From Streptomyces sp. WZ-12 (GTDB lineage: Bacteria > Actinomycetota > Actinomycetes > Streptomycetales > Streptomycetaceae), in the NCBI RefSeq assembly GCF_028898845.1, contig NZ_CP118574.1, positions 3,348,001 through 3,412,000 on the forward strand: a stretch of DNA of 64,000 nucleotides, in the 5' to 3' direction. A program made the translations under genes and the position numbers. Positions 1 through 8,619 of the stretch are shown piece by piece (the first letter of the stretch is position 1; every line of letters starts with the position of its first letter). The notes below the pieces were generated by a model, which searched no databases, was not told the DNA's origin, and was given only the letters and a program-made list of their open reading frames with translations.

Positions 1-82
1 CTCTTCGGCATGTACGGCAAGCGACGACGGATCGCCCCGTGCCGCGACCACCGCGCGGGCGGCGGCCGCAGCGCGTGGGACG

Positions 83-1546
83 TCAGCCGCGCAGGGCCTG
101 GACCGCGGCCTCCAGCCGCTTGCCGTAGTCCGCGTCCGCCTTGCGGAAGTTCTCGATCGCGCGCTGCGCGATGTCGTCGCGGGAGACCTTGGCGATGAAG
201 CCCGCCAGGTTGTTGATCAGGCGCTCCTTCTCGGCCTCGGACATCAGGCGGTAGAGGTTGCCGGCCTGGACGAAGTCGTTGTCCTCGGCGTGCGAGGGCG
301 CCGCGCTCTTGGCGGACTCGCCGGAGACCGCGACCGGCTGCCACAGCGGCCGGCCGGTCTCGACCGGGCCGCCGAAGCTGTTGGGCTCGTAGTTCTTCTG
401 GCCGGCGTGGCGGCCGTCGTAGAGCACGCCGTCCCGACCGTGGGTGCGCGCCTCGGTGGCGTGCGGGCGGTTCACCGGGAGGTGGTCGGCGTTGATGCCG
501 ACGCGGTAGCGGTGCGCGTCGCCGTAGGCGAACAGGCGGCCCTGGAGCATCTTGTCGGGCGAGGGGCCGATGCCCGGCACGAAGTGGTGCGGGGAGAAGA
601 TCGACTGCTCGACCTCGGCGAAGATGTTCTCCGGGTTGCGGTTGAGCTCCAGCTTGCCGATCTCGATCGGCGGGTAGTCCTCGTGCGGCCAGACCTTGGT
701 CAGGTCGAACGGGTTGAAGCGGTAGTTGGCCGCCTCGGCCGCCGGCATGATCTGCACCTGGACCGTCCAGGTCGGGAACTCACCGCGCTCGATGGACTCG
801 CGCAGGTCCCGCTGGTGGCTGTCCGGGTCCTCGCCGGCCAGCTTGTTGGCCTCGTCCTGGACGAGGCTCTTGATGCCCTGGTCGGTCTTGAAGTGGTACT
901 TGACCCAGAAGACCTCGCCCGCCTCGTTGCTCCACTGGAAGGTGTGCGAGCCGTAGCCGTTCATGTGGCGGTAGCTGGCCGGGATGCCGCGGTCGCCGAA
1001 GAGCCAGGTCACCTGGTGGGTGGCCTCGGGCGACAGACCCCAGAAGTCCCAGACGTTGTCCGCCTCCTGCGAGCCGGTGTACGGGTCGCGCTTCTGGGTG
1101 TGGATGAAGTCGGGGAACTTGATGGCGTCCTTGATGAAGAAGACCGGCGTGTTGTTGCCGACCAGGTCGTAGTTGCCCTCTTCGGTGTAGAACTTCAGCG
1201 CGAAGCCGCGGGGGTCGCGCACCGCGTCGGCCGCACCGAGGTTGCCCGCGACGGTCGAGAAGCGCAGGAACGTCTCGGTCTGCTTGCCGACCTCGGAGAG
1301 GAACTTCGCGCGGGTGTACTTCGTCACGTCCGCGGTCACGGTGAAGGTGCCGTACGCGCCGGCGCCGCGGGCGTGCACGATGCGCTCCGGGATGCGCTCG
1401 CGGTTGAAGTGCGCCAGCTTCTCGATCAGGTTCTGGTCCTGGATCAGACCGAGGCCGCCGACGCCGGCCGTCTCGCTGTTCTGGTTGTCCGCGACCGGGG
1501 CCCCGGCCTCCGTGGTCAGCGGTCCGGTGGTGCTCTCTACCGACAC
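83..1546 (-). CDS. catA: Monofunctional heme catalase
   Basis: Predicted cytoplasmic clade-3 (small-subunit) catalase of 487 residues that dismutates hydrogen peroxide. Visible family features are the distal-pocket His in [10 protein letters not shown] (about residue 58), the segment [15 protein letters not shown], the distal Asn in GNNTPVFF, and the proximal heme-Tyr region [13 protein letters not shown] near residue 340. The length matches the 480-500 residue class. The GTG start at 1546 is preferred because an AGGAGG lies just upstream; the open frame continues further but looks non-catalase. It is divergent from a Fur-family gene 161 bp away, the usual catA/catR arrangement in Streptomyces, so peroxide-inducible repression by that neighbour is expected. 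The catalase call is firm; the name catA rests on the neighbour. Confidence 0.96.
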   Translation of the reverse strand: MSVESTTGPLTTEAGAPVADNQNSETAGVGGLGLIQDQNLIEKLAHFNRERIPERIVHARGAGAYGTFTVTADVTKYTRAKFLSEVGKQTETFLRFSTVAGNLGAADAVRDPRGFALKFYTEEGNYDLVGNNTPVFFIKDAIKFPDFIHTQKRDPYTGSQEADNVWDFWGLSPEATHQVTWLFGDRGIPASYRHMNGYGSHTFQWSNEAGEVFWVKYHFKTDQGIKSLVQDEANKLAGEDPDSHQRDLRESIERGEFPTWTVQVQIMPAAEAANYRFNPFDLTKVWPHEDYPPIEIGKLELNRNPENIFAEVEQSIFSPHHFVPGIGPSPDKMLQGRLFAYGDAHRYRVGINADHLPVNRPHATEARTHGRDGVLYDGRHAGQKNYEPNSFGGPVETGRPLWQPVAVSGESAKSAAPSHAEDNDFVQAGNLYRLMSEAEKERLINNLAGFIAKVSRDDIAQRAIENFRKADADYGKRLEAAVQALRG

Positions 1547-1606
1547 GTGCGCCTCCTGATGTCTTTCGTACACCTGCCCTTGGCTTTCGCCGAGCCCGAT
1601 CCTACA

Positions 1607-1621
1607 TTGGACATTGTCTAA
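1607..1621. promoter_or_regulatory. Candidate CatR/PerR-type operator
   Basis: TTGGACATTGTCTAA is a 7-1-7 inverted repeat with six of seven arm positions matched. It has the layout of PerR/Fur-family boxes and sits in the catA-catR intergenic region, 60 bp upstream of the catalase start. The local sequence is AT-richer than its surroundings. Binding by the adjacent Fur-family protein is inferred. Confidence 0.6.
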
Positions 1622-1683
1622 GTCAAGAAGTGACCGAAAGTCGTACACAATCCGGTGATGGACGACCGCTGGTACCCTGGTGG

Positions 1684-1698
1684 CTATCTGACTGATAG
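1684..1698. promoter_or_regulatory. Inverted repeat just upstream of catR
   Basis: CTATC-N5-GATAG is a perfect 5-bp inverted repeat ending nine bases before the catR ATG and overlapping its ribosome binding site. It could be an autoregulatory site or a small mRNA hairpin that limits translation. Confidence 0.35.
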
Positions 1699-1707
1699 GT
1701 GATTGGC

Positions 1708-2127
1708 ATGAGTGACCTGCTGGAACGGCTCCGGGGACGCGGCTGGCGACTGACCGCACAGCGCCGCGTCGTCGCCGAGGTCCTGGACGGGGACCACGTC
1801 CACTACACCGCCGACGAGGTGCACGCCAAGGCGTCGGAGCGCCTTCCTGAGATCTCCCGCGCCACGGTCTACAACACCCTCGGCGAACTGGTCTCGCTCG
1901 GCGAGGTGATCGAGGTGAGCACCGACGGCCGCGCCAAGCGCTACGACCCCAACGCCCACCACGACCACCAGCACCTGGTCTGCTCGCGCTGCGGCACCAT
2001 CCGCGACGTGCACCTGCACGGCGACCCGCTGTCCGCCCTGCCCGAGCCGGAGCGCTACGGCTTCGACGTCTCCGAGGTCACCGTGACCTACCGGGGCATC
2101 TGCCCCAACTGCAACACCGAGTCCTGA
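1708..2127 (+). CDS. catR: Fur-family peroxide regulator (CatR-like)
   Basis: A 139-residue Fur/PerR-family repressor. The N-terminal winged helix contains [12 protein letters not shown] and the recognition segment [14 protein letters not shown]. The C-terminal metal-binding domain has the His-rich stretch HHDHQHLVC followed by CxxC (CSRC) and a second CxxC (CPNC), the structural zinc ligands of the family. The ATG at 1708 is chosen because AGGTGA lies five bases upstream; a GTG three codons earlier is the alternative. Divergence from a catalase gene matches the redox-sensing CatR of Streptomyces, which represses catA until its thiols are oxidised. The family is certain and the specific role is inferred from context. 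Confidence 0.92.
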   Translation: MSDLLERLRGRGWRLTAQRRVVAEVLDGDHVHYTADEVHAKASERLPEISRATVYNTLGELVSLGEVIEVSTDGRAKRYDPNAHHDHQHLVCSRCGTIRDVHLHGDPLSALPEPERYGFDVSEVTVTYRGICPNCNTES

Positions 2128-2131
2128 CCCG

Positions 2132-2151
2132 GGCCCGGCCCCGTCCGGGCC
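2132..2151 (+). terminator. Hairpin after catR
   Basis: A GGCCCGG stem pairs with CCGGGCC around a six-base loop, starting five bases after the catR stop codon. There is no U-tract, which is common for Streptomyces terminators. Confidence 0.45.
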
Positions 2152-2503
2152 GCGCCCCAGGCCCCCGCCACCACCGCGCGCCCTCCCCTCGGCCACCCCG
2201 CGGCCCCGTTCCGCTCACGGAGCAACGACCCGCCGCCGACCAGGACACCCCGGCCCCCAGTCGACAGCCGACGACATCCCCGCCACTCCTCGCGCCCGCC
2301 TACCTGCCCGCGCGCGGGACGCCCACTCCCCTGTCGCCCCACCTGACGGCACGTCATATCGCCGCAGCGCCAAGTGCTTTGATCGCGTCGCGCGTTTTGA
2401 TAACCGGGGCCGACGCACCCAGGGGAGGCGCACCGCGAGAGGGCCTCCCGCCCCCCAGCCGCACGCACGGCCAACCGCGCTCGGCGCCGCCACTCCCACA
2501 ACG
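2152..2503. other. Non-coding stretch with nothing recognised
   Basis: About 350 bases between the catR hairpin and the first tRNA terminator. I found no convincing start with a ribosome binding site, no conserved protein and no RNA family. Open frames here have codon use unlike the neighbouring genes. Confidence 0.5.
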
Positions 2504-2539
2504 CCGAAGGCCCGGATCCTTGAGGATCCGGGCCTTCGG
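2504..2539 (-). terminator. Terminator of the first tRNA-fMet gene
   Basis: A perfect 17-bp stem (CCGAAGGCCCGGATCCT and its complement) with a two-base loop, immediately downstream of the leftward tRNA gene. The other tRNA copy is followed by a near-identical hairpin. Confidence 0.8.
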
Positions 2540-2545
2540 TTTCAG

Positions 2546-2619
2546 TAGCGGGGACAGGATTTGAACCTGCGACCTCTGGGTTATGAGCCCAGCGAGCTAC
2601 CGAGCTGCTCCACCCCGCG
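2546..2619 (-). tRNA. Initiator tRNA-fMet (CAT), copy 1
   Basis: A 74-nt tRNA without encoded CCA. The acceptor begins CGCGGGG and its 3' side reads CCCCGC-T-A, leaving a C1:U72 mismatch, the hallmark of bacterial initiator tRNA. The anticodon arm is GGGCTCATAACCC, with the three consecutive G:C pairs typical of initiators. The T-loop GGTTCAAATCC is canonical. It is identical to the copy at 4782-4855. Confidence 0.97.
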
Positions 2620-2673
2620 CCGTTGTGTCTCAACTTTAACCCCACCGCGACGACCAGCGCAAATTCCCTCCGC

Positions 2674-2706
2674 GGGGCCCCGGGGCCGGCCCTCGGACCG
2701 GGCCCC
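2674..2706 (-). terminator. GC-rich hairpin downstream of the Sel1 gene
   Basis: GGGGCCC pairs with GGGCCCC across an internal GC-rich loop, 33 bases past the Sel1-protein stop and before the tRNA 5' end. It is a weak candidate with no U-tract. Confidence 0.3.
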
Positions 2707-2738
2707 GGACACCGGGCGCAGACCGCACCCTGCCGCCG

Positions 2739-4574
2739 TCACGCGCTCAGTTCCTCCTGGAGCGCCGCCCGCAACCGGGCCGCCCGTTCGGCCACCTCCG
2801 GCGGCCCCAGCTCCACGGCCCGCGCGCACCAACGCTGGGCCTCCGCGAGCGCCCCGCGCCGGGCGGCGATCAGCGCCAGCCGCAGCGCCGCCCGACCGTG
2901 CCCGCCCTCGGCGGCGCGCTGCCACCACAGGGTGGCCTCGGGCAGGCTGCCCTCGCGGGCCAGCAGCAGGCCGAGGTTGAAGGCGCCGTTGCGGCTGCCG
3001 GCCTCGGCCGCCGCGCGGTACCAGTTCGCCGCCTCGACGACGTCACCCTGAGCCGCCGCGAACATGCCAACCCGGACCTGGGCGCGGCGGTGGCCCTGCC
3101 GGGCGGCCCGCTCGTACCACTGCCGGCTCTCGTCGCCCTCGGCCCGCTCGCCGTCCGCACCCGCGGAGCGCCGGTCCAGCAGGTCGGCGAGCCGGAAGGC
3201 CGCCTCGGCGCTACCGCCCCCGGCCGCGCAACGGAGGTTCCGCTCGGCGTCCTTGATCTCGCCGTCCCGGAGTTGCGCTATGGCCACCTGGAGCGCGGCC
3301 TCGGTGTGCCCGGCGGCCGCCGCGCGCTCGTACCAGGAGAGCGCCAGCCGCTCCTCGCCGCGCCCGGCGAACAGGATGCCGAGGTTGAACGCGGCGTCCA
3401 CGCTGCCGGCCTCGGCCGCCTTGGAGAACCACGGCTCGGCCCCGGAGGCGTCGCCGCGCTGCAGCAGCAGGATCGCCAGCGCGTTGGCCGCCTCGCGGTG
3501 ACCGGTGTACGCGGCGCGGCGGTACCACTGTTCGCCCCGGCCGGGCCGGCCCTGCTCGGCGCAGAGCAGGCCGAGGTTGTAGGCGCCGTTGATGTCCCCG
3601 GCGTCCAGCGCGGCGCGGTACCAGCGCTCGGCGGTCTGGAGTTCACCGCGGTCGGCGTGGAGCGCCCCCAGGGCGTTGGCCGCGTTGCCGTCGCCGTCCT
3701 GGGCCGCGCGCCGCCACCACTCGGCGGCGCTCTCCTCGTCGCCGGCGTCGCGCAGCAGGAAGCCCAACGCGCAGGCGGCGCGGGCCTCGCCGTCCTTGGC
3801 CGCGGAGAGGTACCAGCGGCCGGCCTCCTGGATGTCGCCGCGCTCCTCCAGCAGCGCGCCCAGTTGCAGCGCGGCCCGCCGGTGGCCGCGGGCGGCGGCC
3901 TGGCGGTACCACTGCTGGGCCTCGACCTGCTGGGTCAACTCCCCGTAGGCGGGCGTCGTTCGGCGCTCGGCGTCCCGGCCCTCCTCGATGAGCCGGGCCA
4001 GGCGGTAGGCGGCCTCGCGGTGACCGCGCTCGGCGGCGGCCCGGAACCAGCGCTCGGCGCCGATGTCGCCGCGGTGCTCCAGGAGGTCGGCGAGGGCGTA
4101 GGCGCCCAAGTAGTGGCCGGACTCGGCGGATTGGCGCAGCCAGTACTCGGCGGCCGGCTCGTCGCCGCGCTCGCGGTAGTGACGGCCCAGGGCGTGCGCC
4201 GCGGCGGCGGAACCGGCGACGGCGGCGATCCGCCACCAACCGGCGGCCTCGTCGCCGTAGCCCCGCTGGTGCAGGAGGACGCCGAGGTTGTTGGCCGCGG
4301 CCCGGTCCCCCGCGGCGGCCGCGGAGCGCAGGTGAGGTTCGGCGCCGTCCAGATCGGCACGGCGCAACAGCAGTGCGCCCAGGGCGCTCATGGCGGCGGT
4401 GTCGCCCGCCTCGGCGGCGCGGCGGTAGCCGGACTCGGTCACCGCGTCGGACGCCTCGGCCGTGCCGTCGGCCTCCATCGCGTCCATCGCCTTCTCGGAA
4501 TCGCGCCCGTCGTCGGGCGCCTGCACAAACCGGTCCGTCTCCAACAACCTTGCCTTGTCCCCCATAAGAACCAT
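2739..4574 (-). CDS. Sel1/TPR-repeat protein
   Basis: A 611-residue soluble protein made almost wholly of tandem 36-residue alpha-helical repeats of the Sel1/TPR kind. Each carries the pattern W(Y/F)RxAAxxGxxxAAxxLGxLL, for example WYRQAAARGHRRAALQLG, with roughly a dozen or more copies from about residue 50 to the end. Such arrays form superhelical scaffolds for protein-protein contacts; the partner cannot be read from sequence. The ATG at 4574 is chosen because AGGTGAT sits six bases upstream; an ATG nine bases later is possible. No signal peptide or membrane segment is seen. It is a lone gene between two identical initiator tRNA genes and has its own promoter region. Confidence 0.88.
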   Translation of the reverse strand: MVLMGDKARLLETDRFVQAPDDGRDSEKAMDAMEADGTAEASDAVTESGYRRAAEAGDTAAMSALGALLLRRADLDGAEPHLRSAAAAGDRAAANNLGVLLHQRGYGDEAAGWWRIAAVAGSAAAAHALGRHYRERGDEPAAEYWLRQSAESGHYLGAYALADLLEHRGDIGAERWFRAAAERGHREAAYRLARLIEEGRDAERRTTPAYGELTQQVEAQQWYRQAAARGHRRAALQLGALLEERGDIQEAGRWYLSAAKDGEARAACALGFLLRDAGDEESAAEWWRRAAQDGDGNAANALGALHADRGELQTAERWYRAALDAGDINGAYNLGLLCAEQGRPGRGEQWYRRAAYTGHREAANALAILLLQRGDASGAEPWFSKAAEAGSVDAAFNLGILFAGRGEERLALSWYERAAAAGHTEAALQVAIAQLRDGEIKDAERNLRCAAGGGSAEAAFRLADLLDRRSAGADGERAEGDESRQWYERAARQGHRRAQVRVGMFAAAQGDVVEAANWYRAAAEAGSRNGAFNLGLLLAREGSLPEATLWWQRAAEGGHGRAALRLALIAARRGALAEAQRWCARAVELGPPEVAERAARLRAALQEELSA

Positions 4575-4604
4575 CGTCGCATCACCTGTAACGCACGTAC
4601 ACCT

Positions 4605-4631
4605 GGTATACCGCAGCAAGTGAGGTCACTT
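4605..4631 (-). promoter_or_regulatory. Promoter and palindrome upstream of the Sel1 gene
   Basis: On the minus strand TATACC (4610-4605) is a good -10 element. A perfect 6-2-6 palindrome, AAGTGA-CC-TCACTT on the minus strand (4618-4631), lies where the -35 should be, so a bound regulator would block the promoter. No TTGACA-like -35 is visible. The promoter and operator roles are inferred. Confidence 0.4.
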
Positions 4632-4741
4632 CAGCGGTTTGTCGACTTCCCGACACGGCGACATGCCAAACTCAAGCACACAGCTTTCCCACATGGGGCG
4701 TCCGACCCGCCTGTCGGCCGCTTTGACACGAACGCATGACA

Positions 4742-4772
4742 AAGGCCCGGATCCTCAAGGAATCCGGGCCTT
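4742..4772 (-). terminator. Terminator of the second tRNA-fMet gene
   Basis: An 11-bp stem (AAGGCCCGGAT with ATCCGGGCCTT) directly downstream of the leftward tRNA. It is a slightly degenerate version of the hairpin after copy 1. Confidence 0.75.
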
Positions 4773-4781
4773 GGTCTTCAG

Positions 4782-4855
4782 TAGCGGGGACAGGATTTGA
4801 ACCTGCGACCTCTGGGTTATGAGCCCAGCGAGCTACCGAGCTGCTCCACCCCGCG
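4782..4855 (-). tRNA. Initiator tRNA-fMet (CAT), copy 2
   Basis: A 74-nt gene identical to the tRNA at 2546-2619, including the C1:U72 mismatch and GGG/CCC anticodon stem. The identity extends a few bases into both flanks (TTCAG on the 3' side and CCGTTGTG on the 5' side), indicating a recent duplication or gene conversion. CCA is not encoded. Confidence 0.97.
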
Positions 4856-4986
4856 CCGTTGTGACTCCAACGTATCACGCCACGGGGCCGCGATTGACAC
4901 TCGGTGCGCGGTGGCCGCCGGTTCGCGCCGGCGGCCACCCCGCTGAGGCCCGCGCCGGGCACCACCCAGTGGTGCCCGGGGAAGGC

Positions 4987-7881
4987 TCAGCCGCTCGACT
5001 TCCCGCCCTTCTCGGACGCCTTGGCCGCCCGGTCCAGTGCGGCCTTCAGCTTCTTCTGGGCGTCGCCGTACGCGGCCCAGTCGCCCGCCACGCGCGCCTT
5101 CTCGCCCTCGTCGTACGCCTTCTCGGCGTCCGACAGGGCCTGTTGGACGGTCTGGCCGGACGGCGGCTGCTCGCCGGTCTGGCCGCCGCCGGGCGGGTTC
5201 TCCGGGCTGGTGCCCGCGCTCGGCGCCTTCTTGCCGAAGACCACGTCCAGCGCGTCCTTGAGGCTGTTCTCCAGGACGGGCTTGCTGTCGCCGTAGCTCA
5301 CCAACACCTTCTTCAGGAGCGGGTAGTTGGTGTTGGCGCCGCGCAGGTAGACCGGTTCGACGTAGAGCAGTCCGCCGTCCAACGGGACGGTCAGCAGGTT
5401 GCCGTACTCGATCTCCGAGTCGCCGAACTTCTTGAGGATGTTGAGCTCGTTGGCGATGGCCGGGTCGGAGTTGAACTTCGACTGGGCCAACTGCGGTCCG
5501 GGCACCGGGGTCTGCGCGGGCAGCTTCAGCAATCTGATCTTGCCGTAGTCGTCGCTGTTCGCGTCAGCGTCGACCGCCATGAAGGCGCCCAGGTTGTCCT
5601 TCTTGTTGGGCGTGAAGGTAGTCGTCAACGAGAACGCCCGGTCCTTCTGGTCGGGCATCTTCATGCTGAGGTAGTACGGCGGCACCGCGTTGCCCGACTT
5701 GGTGGTCGGGTCGTTCGGGATCTGCCAGCGCTCCGAACCGGTGTAGAAGGTGCCCGGGTCGGTGACGTGGTACGTGGTCAGCAACTGGCGCTGCACCTTG
5801 AAGAGGTCCTGCGGGTAGCGCAGGTGGGCCTTCAGCTCGGGGCTGATGGAGTCCTTCTTCTCGACCGTGCCGGGGAACGCCTTCATCCAGGTCTTCAGGA
5901 CCGGGTCCTTGGTGTCCCACTGGTAGAGCTTGACCGTGCCGTCATAGGCGTCGACCGTCGCCTTGACCGAGTTACGGATGTAGTTGACCTGGTTCTGCTG
6001 GGCCACCACCGCGCGCTGGCCGTTGGTGAGCGAGTCGGCGGTGCTGTCCCCGAGGGTGGTGCGCGAGGCGTACGGGTAGCCGTTGCTGGTGGTGTACGCG
6101 TCCACGATCCACTGGATGCGGCCGTTGATCACCGCCGGGTAGGCGTCGCCGTCGATGGTCAGCCAGGGGGCGACGGACTCCACGCGCTCCTTGGGCGTGC
6201 GGTTGTACAGGATCCGCGACTTGTCCCCGATGGCGCCGGAGTAGAGGATCTGCGGCTCCCCGAACGCCACCGCGTACGCGGCGCGGTTGATCGGGTTGGA
6301 CAGGCTCACCCCGCTCTTGCCCTGGTAGCGGTAGCCCTTCTCGCCGCTGTCGTCGGAGTAGTCCAGCTCCTTCTGCGGCCCGCCCACGATGGAGTACTGG
6401 GTGGTCTTCTCGCCGTAGTAGACCCGCTGTTCGTACGGGGGGAGCTGGCCACGGGAGGGGAGGTTGGCCTCGGTGTAGTCCGGGGCGCCGCCGTCGGCGG
6501 TCTCGGTCCCCTTGGCGGTGACCGCGCCGTAGCCGTGGGTGTACTTGAAGTGGTCGTTGATCCAGTTGCGTTCGGGGATGCCGGCGATGTTCAGCTCGCG
6601 CAGGCCGATGACGGTGTCCTGCTCCTTGCCGTCCTTGTCCTTGTACCGGTCGACGTCCAGGGTGGACGGGAACTGGTAGTAGGACCGCACCTGTTGCTGC
6701 TGCTGGAAGGCCGGCGAGACCACGTTCGGGTCGAGCAGCCGCATGCTGGCGGTGGTGTCCGCCGCGTCCCGCAGCCGCTGGCTGTCCTCCTTGGTGGTCG
6801 GCTTGTAGTTGCCCTTGTAGGGCGTCACGTCGGCGTCCTGGATGTCGTACGCGTCCCGGGTCGCCTTGATGTTGTTCTCGATGTACGGCGCTTCCTTGGC
6901 CTGCTCGTTGGGCTGGACCTGGAACTTCTGCACGATCGCTGGGTACAGCCCGCCGATCAGGACGGCGGAGAGCACCATCAGCCCGAAGCCGATCACCGGC
7001 AACTGCCAGGTGCGCCGCCAGAGGGTGGCGAAGAACAGGACCGCGCAGATCGCCGCGATGAAGAACAGGATGGTCTTCGCCGGCAGATAGGCGTTGGCGT
7101 CGACGTAGCGCAGACCGGTCCAGTTGTCGGCCGACTTCAGGCCGCTGGACTTCACCGCCAGGCCGTAGCGGTCGAGCCAGTACGCGACCGCCTTCAGGGA
7201 GACGAAGATGCCCAGCAGCACCGAGAGGTGGCCGGTGGCCGCGGCGGTCGCCCGGGAACCGGGGCTGGTCAGCCGCAGTCCGCCGTAGAGGTAGTGGGTG
7301 AGGGCGGCGGCCACCAGGGACAGCACCGCGCAGGCGAAGCCGAAGCTCAACAGGAAGCGGTACCAGGGCAGATCGAAGGCGTAGAACGAGACGTCCTTGT
7401 GGAACTGCGGGTCCGTGGTGCCGAACGGGACGCGGTTGACCCACTGGAGCCAGGTACGCCACTCACCGGAGGCGGAGGCCCCGGCGATCAGCCCGATCAC
7501 CGCGGTGATCGCGATCAGCGCCCACTTCTTGAACGGGGCGATGCCCATGCGGTAGCGGTCCAGGCTCTGCTGCTCCGTGGACATCGCGGCGAGCGGCGGC
7601 CGCAGCCGGTGCGCCAGCCAGATGTTGATGCCGACGGCGATCGCCATGACGAAGCCGAAGGCGAAGAACAGTCCGATCTTGGTCCACAGGGTGGTGGTGA
7701 AGACCGAGGAGAAGTGGACCGAGCGGTACCAGAGCCAGTCGGTCCAGAAGCCCGAGAACATCACGAAGAGCATGGCCAGCACGGCCAGTGCGCCCAACGT
7801 CATGAGCAGGGTTCGGAACCGCCGCGACGGTCGGCCGACTCTGATCCGTGGCCCGGAGGGGCCTCCGCCGCGGTCCGGCAT
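4987..7881 (-). CDS. UPF0182 family membrane protein
   Basis: A 964-residue integral membrane protein of the UPF0182 family found across actinobacteria. The N-terminal third carries about seven hydrophobic helices (first near [20 protein letters not shown], then [19 protein letters not shown]). A large extracytoplasmic domain of about 550 residues follows, ending in a Pro/Gly linker and a Lys/Ala-rich coiled segment. No enzymatic motif is recognised and the function is unknown. The ATG at 7881 (MPDRGGG) is chosen by resemblance to homologues as I remember them; a GTG seven codons upstream is possible and neither has a strong ribosome site. A SigR-like promoter lies about 75 bases upstream. 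Confidence 0.9.
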   Translation of the reverse strand: MPDRGGGPSGPRIRVGRPSRRFRTLLMTLGALAVLAMLFVMFSGFWTDWLWYRSVHFSSVFTTTLWTKIGLFFAFGFVMAIAVGINIWLAHRLRPPLAAMSTEQQSLDRYRMGIAPFKKWALIAITAVIGLIAGASASGEWRTWLQWVNRVPFGTTDPQFHKDVSFYAFDLPWYRFLLSFGFACAVLSLVAAALTHYLYGGLRLTSPGSRATAAATGHLSVLLGIFVSLKAVAYWLDRYGLAVKSSGLKSADNWTGLRYVDANAYLPAKTILFFIAAICAVLFFATLWRRTWQLPVIGFGLMVLSAVLIGGLYPAIVQKFQVQPNEQAKEAPYIENNIKATRDAYDIQDADVTPYKGNYKPTTKEDSQRLRDAADTTASMRLLDPNVVSPAFQQQQQVRSYYQFPSTLDVDRYKDKDGKEQDTVIGLRELNIAGIPERNWINDHFKYTHGYGAVTAKGTETADGGAPDYTEANLPSRGQLPPYEQRVYYGEKTTQYSIVGGPQKELDYSDDSGEKGYRYQGKSGVSLSNPINRAAYAVAFGEPQILYSGAIGDKSRILYNRTPKERVESVAPWLTIDGDAYPAVINGRIQWIVDAYTTSNGYPYASRTTLGDSTADSLTNGQRAVVAQQNQVNYIRNSVKATVDAYDGTVKLYQWDTKDPVLKTWMKAFPGTVEKKDSISPELKAHLRYPQDLFKVQRQLLTTYHVTDPGTFYTGSERWQIPNDPTTKSGNAVPPYYLSMKMPDQKDRAFSLTTTFTPNKKDNLGAFMAVDADANSDDYGKIRLLKLPAQTPVPGPQLAQSKFNSDPAIANELNILKKFGDSEIEYGNLLTVPLDGGLLYVEPVYLRGANTNYPLLKKVLVSYGDSKPVLENSLKDALDVVFGKKAPSAGTSPENPPGGGQTGEQPPSGQTVQQALSDAEKAYDEGEKARVAGDWAAYGDAQKKLKAALDRAAKASEKGGKSSG

Positions 7882-7957
7882 CTGGAAAGCCAAGGTGCGC
7901 ACCTCGAAGTTCGCTGTCGTGTGGAGCAGGCCCGGCGATAGTAGGACCCAGTGATGC

Positions 7958-7984
7958 AACTTACGACGGCTTTACTCGGTTCCC
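7958..7984 (-). promoter_or_regulatory. SigR-like promoter for the UPF0182 gene
   Basis: On the minus strand GGGAAC-N18-GTT spans 7984-7958, one base off the SigR consensus GGGAAT-N18-GTT. The start of transcription would fall near 7952, about 70 bases before the UPF0182 start. SigR control is inferred from sequence only. Confidence 0.5.
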
Positions 7985-8008
7985 GATTTCCGGGGTCTAC
8001 AAGGCACG

Positions 8009-8572
8009 ATGTTGGGCATGACCAACCTCCCCGTTGACGGCACCCCCCTCGCCGCCGACCCACTGACCCGCGCGGTGCTCGAAATCGACGAGTACGCAGC
8101 CGGGCTCGGCTGGGACCAGCCCGCCCGACTGTTCGCCCTCGTCGACACCACCAAGCTCCGCGCGCAGGAGCCCTCGCTCGCCGCCCAACTGGGCATCGAC
8201 GAGTCCTCCGGCACCTCCCTGACCCCCATCGAGCAGGACGAGATCCCCGCCGGCGCCCCGCTGGACGAGTTCCTCGCCACCATCGCCTGGCCGGACGCCG
8301 TCGTCGGCTGCGCGCTCACCGTGGAGCGCCTGATGCTGCCCCCCTCCGCCGAACAGGCCGAGCCGGCCGGTATGAGCGGGGAGCAGCTCGCCAAGTGGGT
8401 CGCCAAGCACCCGGACCGCCAGGAGGTGCGGATGACGGTGGCCGTCCTCCGGGACGGCGCCCGCGAGTCCGCGCTGCGACTGCGCGAGAAGGACTCCACC
8501 TCCGAGGTGCTGACCGGCAAGTCGCTGGTGCCCGGCCTCGCCGAGGCGCTGGCCGCGACCTTCGAGGAGTAA
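8009..8572 (+). CDS. PPA1309 family protein
   Basis: A 187-residue soluble acidic protein resembling the actinobacterial PPA1309 family. The recognisable core is LTRAVLEIDEYAAGLGWDQP near the N-terminus, followed by RLFALVDTTKLRAQEPSLA. No catalytic motif or membrane segment is visible and the function is unknown. It is divergent from the UPF0182 gene and convergent with the PDZ protease gene. AAGG precedes the ATG at 8009 by four bases; an ATG at 8018 is an equally reasonable start. Confidence 0.85.
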   Translation: MLGMTNLPVDGTPLAADPLTRAVLEIDEYAAGLGWDQPARLFALVDTTKLRAQEPSLAAQLGIDESSGTSLTPIEQDEIPAGAPLDEFLATIAWPDAVVGCALTVERLMLPPSAEQAEPAGMSGEQLAKWVAKHPDRQEVRMTVAVLRDGARESALRLREKDSTSEVLTGKSLVPGLAEALAATFEE

Positions 8573-8586
8573 CGGCCTAACGGCCA

Positions 8587-8609
8587 CGGCGGGCCGAACG
8601 GGCCCGCCG
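8587..8609. terminator. Convergent terminator
   Basis: A 9-bp stem (CGGCGGGCC with GGCCCGCCG) lies between two convergent genes. A second 11-bp inverted repeat, CCGGCCTGCCG at 8623-8633 with its complement at 8644-8654, covers the last codons of the PDZ protease gene. Confidence 0.5.
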
Positions 8610-8619
8610 GCCGCCCCCG

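Noticed and set aside
1..82. Possible end of an upstream gene at the window edge
   Set aside because: The only frame runs on through the catalase gene on the opposite strand and shows no recognisable domain; too short to judge.
2561..3051. Small plus-strand frames crossing the tRNA and the Sel1 gene end
   Set aside because: They run through a tRNA gene and terminator and lack ribosome sites.
4819..7941. Very long open frame (about 1040 codons) opposite the UPF0182 gene
   Set aside because: It is an antisense shadow caused by high GC; the protein is a Val/Leu/Gly/Arg mixture without family motifs and the real gene is on the minus strand.
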